Positions 55,835-64,000 of a stretch of 64,000 bases of DNA are shown piece by piece. The position numbers were made by a program, and so were the translations under genes. The notes under the pieces are model-generated. The model did not search any database. It saw nothing but the letters and a program-made list of their open reading frames with translations, and was not told the DNA's origin. Numbering within the stretch: the stretch's first letter is position 1; every line of letters starts with the position of its first letter. This DNA comes from Cervus elaphus. Lineage: Eukaryota; Chordata; Mammalia; Artiodactyla; Cervidae. The DNA lies in NCBI RefSeq assembly GCF_910594005.1, contig NC_057832.1, forward strand, positions 99,645,152 to 99,709,151, read 5' to 3'.

Positions 55835-56085
55835 TGTACATATTGTAAGAGCTCTTGGCTTTGGTTTTCAAACTTCTTTTGACAGTGTGCCACAGTAAGA
55901 CATTGTGATCTAGAATAAAGATGCACATATAATTGAAATAACAATTTCTCAGGAAGTGATACTTAACTTCTACTGCAAGTAACACACTCTTTGATATGTT
56001 CTGTTATCTTTCACTTTATTCCATGTTATTAAAACAAACAAAAAAACTACTCATAGTTTGAAAAACTCTGCTTGAGGGTATACTC
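55835..56085. mobile_element. Old hAT-type non-autonomous element
   Basis: Inverted termini GGTTTTCAAACTTCTTTTGA and CATAGTTTGAAAAACTCTGC frame about 240 bp. Same class as 5692-5932. Confidence 0.5.
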
Positions 56086-56089
56086 AGGA

Positions 56090-57015
56090 GGGCAAAGATA
56101 GGCACATTTTCAACTTTACTGGGTATCCCAAATGTCTTTCCAAATAGTTTTATTTGTTTGCATTCCCACCAGGAGTGTACTCTGGTGCCTGTTGCTTCTC
56201 ATGCTCGCCACATTTGGTATTGTCAATTGTTTTTATTTTTGCCAGTCTGATGGGTATGAAATAGTATCTCAGTGTTGGTTTAATTTGCTTGTTTGAGCAA
56301 GAGGTTCCAGCCAGTGCAGGAAAATCAGATAGAGTGTTATCTCAGAACTTTATTGGCTATTCTTATTTTGCATATTTTCCTTTGTCCATTTTTCCAATTT
56401 TTTTAAGAGTTACTGATTTTTTTTTTTTTTTTTTAGCACTAATCTTTTCTTGGTAAATATGTATTGTAGTTATCTTCTTCCCCTAGTTGTCCACTCCCTT
56501 CCCAATTTTTTGTTATTTCTTTTTGTTCATAGAAGTTTGGATTTATGTCATTGTGCAGTTACTAGTGTTTTAAACTTTTGGAGTTTTGTTTAAGCAATTC
56601 TTCTTAACCCTGTGTTTGTAAATACTTTCCAGTAGTTTATTGTAGAAGTTACATAGTTTATTGTTATTTTATTGATGTTTTTGTTTTACATTTAAGCCTT
56701 TAAGCTACCTGGAATTTATTTTCTTGTATAGTATGATGTATGGATCTACTTTCATTATTTTTGCATTCAGACAGTCAGTTACTCTGACTCCAGATCTTTA
56801 ATCATCCATCCTTTTCCCACCTTTGTCTTTTGACACAGCAGGGTGTTTGTGAACTCTCAAGTAAGTTATGTTGGTTTATTTGTCTGTCTTTTCAGTCAGT
56901 TCTACACTGTCATAAAGGATTGTAGCCTTATAGTAACTGTTGGTACTTGGTAGGGTGAGTGCCCCAGCCTCTTTTTTAAAATCTTCAGAAATTGTTTTGG
57001 CTGTTTTTAGCCCTT
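56090..57015 (-). mobile_element. L1 ORF2/3' remnants
   Basis: GCATTCCCACCAGGAGTGTA, GCCAGTCTGATGGGTATGAA, TTTAAGCTACCTGGAATTTA and AAATTGTTTTGGCTGTTTTT are minus-strand L1 in consistent order. Confidence 0.8.
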
Positions 57016-57040
57016 TGCATTTCCATTTAAAATTTAGAAC

Positions 57041-57222
57041 CAGGTCTTCCCTGTTGGTCCAGAGGCTAAAGCTCTGCCCTCCCAATCCTGGGGACCCGGA
57101 TTTGATCTCTGGTCAGAGAACTAGATCCTACATGCTACAACTAAGAGTTTGCATGCCACCACAACAAAAATCAAATGTGCCTCAACCAAGACCTGGTACT
57201 GCCAGATAAATAAATAAATAGG
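57041..57222 (+). mobile_element. CHR-type tRNA-Glu SINE with TAAA tail
   Basis: TCTTCCCTGTTGGTCCAGAG head, GATCCTACATGCTACAACTA, then a (TAAA)n tail at 57206-57219. Confidence 0.8.
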
Positions 57223-57367
57223 GTTTATTTCCTAGGAAAAAGGGAATAGGTTGTTCTTGATAGGATTTATTAAGTTAAATATTTCAAAATAGACATTGCA
57301 TATAAAAAGGTATTTAAAAATAAATAAAATTTAGAACAAATAATATTATTTATTTATATATAAATAT

Positions 57368-57470
57368 GGACATGAGTTTCAGCAAACTCTGGGAGTTGGT
57401 GATGGACAGGGAGGCCTGGCATGCTGCAGTCCATGGGGTCGCAAAGAGTCAGACATGACTGAGCAACTGA
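57368..57470 (+). mobile_element. BovB 3'-end fragment
   Basis: The only plus-strand BovB piece: CATGAGTTTCAGCAAACTCT to GACATGACTGAGCAACTGAA, about 100 bp. Confidence 0.85.
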
Positions 57471-57564
57471 AATAAAATTTAAAATAAATAAATAAAGTTC
57501 AATTTTTCAAGTTCCATACCAAAAATGGGATTTTTATTTAAATTGCATTAATTAATTAATTTAT

Positions 57565-58020
57565 TCATGATGCCTAAAACTGGAACTTGCCAAAGTGTCT
57601 CTCAGAATAAACTGTGGTCTGTTCATACTTTGGAGTATTGCTCAGCAATAAAAAGGAACAGTCTACTGAGATTTTTTTTTATATATATATATAGTAACAT
57701 GGATGAATCTTAAAAACACTATTATAAGTGAAAGAAACCTTGCACAAAAGAGCATATACTGTATGATTCCATTTATTTTGACGTGCTAGAATAGGCAAAA
57801 CTAATGTAGGGTGAAACAAACAAGACTTGTGTCCTTATGGTGGGAAGTACAGGAAAGAAGTGATGGGAGGGTACAGGAGAGAACTATTTGTAGTGATGAT
57901 ATTAAATATCTTAGTAGGGGTTTGGGTTTCATAGTTGTATGGATTTTTCAAATTTATTGAATGATTTGTGCATTTTGCTCTATGTAGATTTTATCTCAAA
58001 AGAAAAAACTTAAAAATATT
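57565..58020 (+). mobile_element. L1 3'-region remnant
   Basis: GGAGTATTGCTCAGCAATAA, AACATGGATGAATCTTAAAA and TTATCTCAAAAGAAAAAACT follow L1 3' order. A (TA)n slip lies at 57681-57692. Confidence 0.75.
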
Positions 58021-58284
58021 GAACTCTAGCTAATGATACTTCTACTGAAGTATATAGTGGGATCATACTGTAGTTTACTTTGAAATGCATTTAAAAATAC
58101 CCAATATGGGTTGATGAATGGGTAAGAAGGTGAATAGATACATATAGTAAAATATTAATAGTAGAATCTGGGTGGTAGATAGGTGAATGTTCACTATAAA
58201 ATTCTTTCAACTTTGCTATATATTTTAAAGTTTTTAAAAATATATATTTTAAACTTCTAATATAATAATAATAAAAATGTTGGA

Positions 58285-59295
58285 CTCACACAACTCAGTA
58301 ACATAATGGTAACCTGATTAAAAAATGGACAAAGGACTTGAGTAGACATCTTCCTAAAGAAGGCACACAAATGGCCAGTAAGTATATGAAAAGATGCTCA
58401 GCATCACTAATCATCAGGGAAATGCAAATCAAAACCACGATGAGATATTGCCTCATGCCTGTTAAGATGGCTGTTAGCAGAAAATAAAAACATAAGTATT
58501 GGCATGGATATGGAGAAATAGGAACCCTTCTATGTTGTTGGTAGGAATGTGAAATGATACAGCCCCTATGGAAAACAGTATGAAAGTCCTCCCCCAAAAT
58601 TAAAGATACAATTACCATATGATCCAGTTCTTTCTATGGATGTTTATTCAAAAGAATTGATGTCAGGATCTCATGGAGGTATTGGCACCGCTGTGTTCAC
58701 TGAAGCATTATTCATAGTAGTCAAGGTGTGGAAACAATCTAAATTTCCATTGACAGATGAATGTGTGTTAGTCACTCATTCGTGTCTGACTCTTTGTGAC
58801 CCCATGGACTGTAGCCCACCAGGCTCCCCTGTCCATGGAATTCTCCAGGCAAGAACATTGGAGTGGGTTGCCATTCCCTTCTCCGGATGAATAGATAAAG
58901 AAAATGTGGTATGTATGTATGGAATATTTAGCTTTTTGTTTAAAAAAGGAAGAAAATCCTACCATATATGACAACATGGATGAACCTTGATGGCATTATG
59001 TTGAGTAACATATACGGGTCAAAAGGACAGGTACTGCACGATTTACTTATATGAAGTATCATATTCAAACTCTTATTCTACTCTGCATACAGTAGAATGG
59101 TGTTTGCCAGGGGCTGGGATGTAGAAGTGGGGAGTTGCCATTAACGAACATAAAGTTTCAGTCATCTTCAGTTAAGATGAATAGTTCTAGAATACAACGT
59201 TGTGTCTATAGTTAACAGTACTATATTGTACACTTAAAGTTGGTTGAGACGGTGGATCTCATATGTTGTGTCACTACCACAATTAAAAAAATTAA
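58285..59295 (+). mobile_element. L1 ORF2 3' part and 3' UTR, interrupted by Bov-A
   Basis: AAAATGGACAAAGGACTTGA, GGGAAATGCAAATCAAAACC, CTAAATTTCCATTGACAGAT and AACATGGATGAACCTTGATG are conserved plus-strand L1 words. The A-rich end is near 59290. Many stops. Confidence 0.85.
58763..58886 (-). mobile_element. Bov-A monomer inside L1
   Basis: Minus-strand single unit, head absent. CAGATGAAT / GGATGAAT flank it in otherwise continuous L1. Confidence 0.85.
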
Positions 59296-59299
59296 ATGT

Positions 59300-60390
59300 T
59301 AGAAAAAAAGGCATCAGTTATATTTTTTCTTCTGCCAGCTATTTATAGTGGAAAGGAAGGTAAAAGGCATTACCTTGTTTCTTGCTTATTTGGGGGCTCT
59401 TTAGAGAGGTTTTATTTAAGTCAGACTGAGTATACAACTAAATAACATGTAGAGGCTCATGTAGATTTTCAGGGAGGCCTATTGTAATTGAGCCATTTAT
59501 AGAACATATATGCCAGGATAAATGTGAGCACTTAAACCTAATTTTCATTTAAACCTTCTAGGGGGTTCACAAATAAAGATAAAGATGGATTGTCTGTTTT
59601 AAAAAATAAAAGGAATGCCATTGATATGTTGAGATTGGGTGAATCAGAGACTAATAATTCCTTAAGGCCTACTGTTTGTTTTAGTCATTAGCTTGAGGGC
59701 AAACCAGACCAAATTTTATTAACATTTTCCCCTTAGAGTGGGACAGTTTTTATTACTTTCCTTCCGGGATGCTTTCATCAACATGACCTTGTGGTTAACA
59801 GTTCCATTTAGGGCATAATTCTCAGATATACAAGAAAAAATTTTCCACTTTTAGTAAGTGGAAATAAGCTGGTATTCTTCTAGATATTCCTCTTATATGT
59901 AGTGGTGGTGGTAGGGTTGGTGTTCCAAATATGAGTGATTATCTCCGACTTTCTAACTTGTCAGTGCCTTGTAACGGAAAGAGGGGCACAGGAATGGAAA
60001 TGAAATTTAAAATCTGTAACTTTTTTTGTTTTGGCAGGCTCTTCTTCTAAATGGTGCTATTTCATCTATGAAGCACCTTTGAGAATATTGCCTTAAAAGT
60101 AGGGATATGCTAATAAAACAAAACAAAAAAATATTATGTAAAATTCAAACTAGTATGTGGTGGGGAGGTGTGAGTCATTAACTTTTTTAAAAGATTCATT
60201 GTAAGTTTTAATGGTAAATTAAAATATGATCCATGTTGAACAGTGAAGTATATTGATGGTATCAGTAATATTCTATACTTATTGATAACATACTAGGACA
60301 TAAATGCTACTTTTTTGTACATCTTATTGTTTTCTACATGGTGCAGTTAACAGACTCTGCCTGGTCTCAGCACATATGTTATTGTTTCAG
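59300..60390. other. Intron 2 end, without recognised repeat
   Basis: Unique-looking sequence leading to the exon-3 acceptor; no regulatory motif I can defend. Confidence 0.45.
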
Positions 60391-60505
60391 GTCCTGTGGG
60401 AATGGCAGCTGCTGCTGCTGTGGCAACAGGAAAGAAACGGAAACGTCCTCATGTGTTTGAATCTAATCCATCTATCCGGAAGAGACAGCAAACACGTTTG
60501 CTTAG
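60391..60505 (+). CDS. NRF1: NRF1 coding exon 3: alanine run and nuclear-localisation segment, residues 75-112
   Basis: The acceptor ATTGTTTCAG precedes 60391 and the donor GTGAGG follows 60505. The first two bases complete the split Gly75 codon, and the phase matches exon 2 exactly. The peptide reads PVGMAAAAAVATGKKRKRPH, then VFESNPSIRKRQQTRLL. Two basic clusters, KKRKR and RKR, make up the known nuclear-localisation region (about residues 88-116), and the DNA-binding region described for human NRF1 starts at about residue 109. The exon is 115 nt and ends two bases into the Arg113 codon, which must be finished by the next exon outside this window. The coding frame is intact, with no frameshift or stop. 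The flanking introns are repeat-filled, with a tandem SINE starting only 90 bp downstream. Confidence 0.95.
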
Positions 60506-60595
60506 GTGAGGGCTTCCTTATTCATGTTGTTGCTGTTCCTCAAATACTTTATGGTATGGATGACAGAATATACCTTATTAGATTCATCAAGGGAT

Positions 60596-60927
60596 GTGCT
60601 GTGCTGTGCTTAGTCGCTCAGTCATGTCTGACTTTGCGACCCCATGGACTGTAGCCCACCAGGCTCCTCTGTCCATGGGGATTCTCCAGGCAAGAACACT
60701 GGAGTGGGTTGCCATGCCCTCCTCCAGGGGATCTTCCCAACCTGGGATCAAACCCAGGTCTCTTGCATTGCAGGCGGATTCTTTACCATCTCAGCCACCG
60801 GGGAAGCCCAAGAATACTGGAGAGGATAGCCTACCCCTTCTCCAGGGAATCTTCCCGACCCAGAAATCAAACCCGGTTTCCTGCATTGCAGGCAGATTCT
60901 TCACCAGCTGAGCTACCAGGGAATCCC
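60596..60927 (-). mobile_element. Tandem Bov-tA SINE (two tRNA-like heads)
   Basis: Same layout as 15925-16226. A perfect 13-bp duplication TTCATCAAGGGAT at 60583-60595 and 60928-60940 shows that the double unit inserted in one event. Confidence 0.93.
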
Positions 60928-61028
60928 TTCATCAAGGGATACCAAGTTAAATTCTTTGATAACAGAATTACACTTTAAAGTACTTTTAACAAAAATAAAT
61001 GAGACTAGAACTATGATTAACAGATGTA

Positions 61029-61239
61029 TGTTGTTTAGTTGCTGGATCATATTAGCTTCTTTTGTGACTCCATGAACTTCAGCCCGCCAGGCTCCTTAGT
61101 CCACGGGATTTCCTTAGGCAGGAATACTGGAGTAGGTTGCCAATTCCTTCTCTAGGGTATCTTCCCAACCCAGGAATCAAACCCACGTCTCCTGCATTGA
61201 AAGATGGATTCTTTACCACTGAGCCACCAGGGAAGCCCT
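61029..61239 (-). mobile_element. Bov-tA SINE
   Basis: Minus-strand full copy, somewhat older (many substitutions in the tail), ending CCACCAGGGAAGCCC. Confidence 0.9.
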
Positions 61240-61941
61240 AACTTCTCTGTATAGATGTATAGAATCATAGTATTTCATTCAGAGAAAATTTATCAATATA
61301 TGCCGGCTATGTGCCAGGTATTGTTCTGGGCCTTGGGAACCTAACAGCTAACAAAATAAATTAAAGAGCTTATATTCTAATGGAGGGAATAAGAAAATAA
61401 ATATATGATACATCAGATGATGAAAAGTGAAAAAAACAGAGCAAAATAAGGAAAATAGAAAGGTTAGAGGATTAGGAGGAAAATGGTAGTTTCTCTTTTT
61501 TTATAGAAATGATCTTTGTTAAGGCAACCTTTGAACAGAGACCTGAAGTAATTGTAAGGGAAACCATGTTGATATCTACAGGAAGAACTTTTGGGGCTGA
61601 GAGCTAGTAAAAGCAAAGGTTCTGAAGTGGGAAGGCATGTCTTAGACATGCTTGAGGAACAACTAGAGAAAGAATGAGAAGAGGTGTGCTCTTAATATTA
61701 ATAGTAGTGGAAAGCCACGCCATGGCATCTTCTGGTCCAGTCTAAGGGCTTTGACTCTTACTCTAAGTGACATGAAGTCAATGAAGACTTTTGATTAAAA
61801 CAATGATGTAATCTGACTTATGTTTTTAAAGTATCACTCAGACTATTGTGTTAAGAATAGACTCTGAGGGTACAGGAATGAAAGCAAGGCTGAAGATATA
61901 AGCACATAGGCAGCATTCGAAGCAGACTAGGGAGTGAGTGT

Positions 61942-62358
61942 CGGAGAAGGCAATGGCAGCCCGCTCCATTACTCTTGCCTGGAGAATCCCATGGACGGAG
62001 CAGCCTGGTGGGCTGCGGTCCATGGGGTCGCTAAGAGTCGGACACGACTGAGCGACTTCACTTTCACTTTTCACTTTGATGCATTGGAGAAGGAAATGGC
62101 ACCCCACTCCAGTACTCTCACCTGGAAAATCCCATGGACAGAGGAACCTGGTAGGCTGCAGTCCATGGAGTCGGGAAGAGTCGGACACGACTGAGCAACT
62201 TCACTTTCACTTTTCACTTTCATGCATTGGAGAAGGAAATGGCACCCCACTCCAGTGTTCTTGCCTGAAGAATCCCAGGGATAGGGGAGCTTGGTGGGCT
62301 GCCGTCTATGGGATCGCACAGAGTCAGACACAACTGAAGTGACTTAGCAGCAGTAGCA
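61942..62358 (+). mobile_element. Bov-A trimer inserted as one unit
   Basis: Three Bov-A monomers begin at 61943, 62086 and 62229, each GGAGAAGG(C/A)AATGGCA-type, joined by CTTTCACTTTTCACTTT-GATGCATT linkers. The whole is flanked by GGGAGTGAGTGT (61930-61941) and GGGAATGAGTGT (62359-62370). Bov-A2 is normally a dimer. Confidence 0.9.
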
Positions 62359-62669
62359 GGGAATGAGTGTGGACTGAAGCACTTTACCCCTTAGGGATTA
62401 AAGAAAGGAAAGGAATTATCAAAGAGTCTTAAGAAGTGACCAGTGAGTCAGGAGGAAACCAGGAGAATGGTGTCCTGGAAACCAAGTACAGAAATTGTTC
62501 CAAGAAGGAGGACTTGTGATCAGCACTATCGATGGTGCTGACAGGTTGACTAAGATGCAAATTGACCATTAGCTTTAGCAACGTGGAGGTCATGATTGAA
62601 CTTGATAAAGTGTTTTCAGAGGAGCAGTAAGGATGAAAAGATTGAAGGGTCTTCAAGAGAGAATGGGAA

Positions 62670-62931
62670 TTATCTATGGTGAAACAGATCACCAGCCCAT
62701 GTTGGATGCATGAGACAAGTGCTCGGGCCTGGTGCACTGGGAAGATCCAGAGGGATCGGGTAGAGAGGGAGGTGGGAGGGGGGGTTGGGATGGGGAATAC
62801 ATGTAAATCCATGGCTGATTCATGTCAATATATGACAAAAACCACTACAATATTGTAAAGTAATTAGCCTCCAACTAATAAAAATAAAGGGGAAAAAAAA
62901 GAAGAAAATAAGAACAATATTTAAAAAAAAA
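62670..62931 (+). mobile_element. Young bovine L1 3' end, 5'-truncated
   Basis: It runs from TTATCTATGGTGAAACAGAT to AATTAGCCTCCAACTAATAA and an A-rich tail. Perfect 12-bp duplication AGAGAATGGGAA at 62658-62669 and 62932-62943. Confidence 0.9.
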
Positions 62932-63033
62932 AGAGAATGGGAAGAGAGGAATTGGAGACAGTGAATGTATTTTCTTATCATTCCTTCAAGGAATGCCACT
63001 GGATTTCTTGTTTGGTATGTGGTCCTTTACTTG

Positions 63034-63245
63034 GCTTCCCTGGTGGCTCAGATGGTAAAGCGTCTGCCTGCAATGCGGGAGACCTGCGTTTGATCCCTGG
63101 TTTGGGAAGATCCTCTGGAGAAGGAAATGGCAATCCACTCCAGTTCTCTTGCCTGGAATATCCCATGGATGGAGGAGCCTGGCAGGCTACAGTCCATGTG
63201 GTCACAAAGAGTCGGACACGACTGAGTGACTTCACTTCCACTTCT
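63034..63245 (+). mobile_element. Bov-tA SINE
   Basis: Full plus-strand copy close to consensus, GGCTTCCCTGGTGGCTCAGA to GACTTCACTTCCACTTC. Confidence 0.93.
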
Positions 63246-64000
63246 TCCACTTGTTTTTATTTCTTCTGAAGAGTTTGTAGGTTGTAAAGAAAGATTATTG
63301 CACATCTGTGGTACGTGGAGGACTTCATATTTTGACAGGTTGACCAACATGAATTCATGTATAATAAAAAATTTAGTCTATAAAATGTTTCAGAAGTCTC
63401 TTCTTATAGTATTTTATATACCCAAATTGTTAAGATGTTTATTGGAATGTTGAATCCAAATGGAGTACCAGCACTTGTAAATGATATGTGGACCAAAGTT
63501 AGAAAATATAGTCTATATTAAGAACATAAGATTATAAGAAACTGAAGGGAAAATCCAGAAAATACTTAATGGTAGTTTTCAGCACAGAGATTATATACCA
63601 CTAGATAGGCAAAAAAATTTCCTTTAATGATAAATCTTACTATCTTTAATGATAGTACAGGCAGGAGGAATTGAATATATTATTTATAGAGCCATCTTTT
63701 CTAAAAGGGGCATAGACACAGTGCTTTTGGAGAAAGATGGAAAACTTTCTTGTGATATGTTGGCTTTGCTTCATTTGAATTGGCATGACTCATCAGTCCC
63801 TTGACAGGGTAGACTATGTTCCCAGAAGAATTATGGGATGTAGAACTTTAAAATTATCTCCCATAATTTCAGAAGGAAAGGACAATGTTTCTGTTTCATC
63901 CAGAAACAGATGGATTTGAAAAAGCTCTTTTACTCCATCCTCATTTGTAAAATACTTCAGGACTAAGAATTATTGTTTATATCACAATGAAAATCTGGAA

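Larger units (their letters stand above)
52851..60390 (+). other. NRF1: NRF1 intron 2 (about 7.5 kb)
   Basis: It is bounded by GTAATG and ATTGTTTCAG, and interrupts the Gly75 codon after its first base (phase 1). It contains L1 remnants on both strands, BovB and Bov-tA copies, and a repeat-poor stretch at about 59300-60390. Confidence 0.9.
61260..63030 (+). mobile_element. L2 LINE remnant, interrupted twice
   Basis: GCTATGTGCCAGGTATTGTT, GAGCTTATATTCTAATGGAG and AGGAGGAAACCAGGAGAATG are plus-strand L2 words in order. The Bov-A trimer and the young L1 end are inserted in it. Confidence 0.65.
60506..64000 (+). other. NRF1: NRF1 intron 3, 5' part (runs off the window)
   Basis: It begins at GTGAGG and extends past the right edge. 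It contains five retroelement insertions in its first 2.8 kb. From 63246 to the end there is plain AT-rich sequence in which I recognise nothing. Confidence 0.85.

Noticed and set aside
61934..62342. Protein-like frames with repeated NPLQYSCLENPMDGGAWWA
   Set aside because: This peptide is the standard translation of Bov-A units and recurs at every SINE in the window.

Overview
This is a window of mammalian nuclear DNA, almost certainly from a bovid ruminant (cattle, sheep or goat group). The evidence is the very high density of ruminant-restricted retroelements: RTE-type BovB LINEs, Bov-tA/Bov-A SINEs built from a tRNA-like head plus a BovB tail, CHR-type tRNA-Glu SINEs and young bovine L1 3' ends. 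Older mammal-wide MIR, L2, L1M, mariner and hAT remnants lie beneath them.

The only protein-coding gene I can support is the 5' part of NRF1 (nuclear respiratory factor 1) on the + strand. Bases 1-7600 are upstream flank. A CpG island spans about 7615-8830 and holds the promoter and a non-coding first exon ending at the splice donor after 8145. Intron 1 is about 44.5 kb. Exon 2 (52619-52850) carries the start codon and residues 1-74. Intron 2 is about 7.5 kb. Exon 3 (60391-60505) encodes residues 75-112 and most of the nuclear-localisation region. The rest of the gene lies beyond the right edge. Most other open frames are BovB, L1 or SINE remnants or chance GC-rich frames.

The introns record a dense retroposition history. 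Notable are a nearly full-length but dead BovB at 38643-41815, an L1 that contains an ERV-type solo LTR and a BovB (34496-36325), a full-length U6 snRNA retrocopy (16665-16771), a second U6 fragment fused to a polyadenylated mRNA 3' end (33139-33247), and a Bov-A trimer inserted as one unit (61942-62358).

I found no undescribed gene system. The least ordinary signals are structural: a 200-bp-scale inverted duplication upstream of the gene (789-2307), two 'micro-SINEs' that keep only the tRNA head with perfect target-site duplications (12246-12270, 15082-15132), the chimeric U6 retrocopy, a 61-bp LTR-derived patch inside a BovB (35372-35432), and a 68-nt precursor-like hairpin (45360-45427). 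A candidate unannotated exon in intron 1 (after 18646) is the most relevant lead for NRF1 itself. Repeat family names are assigned by eye from remembered consensus features and should be read that way.
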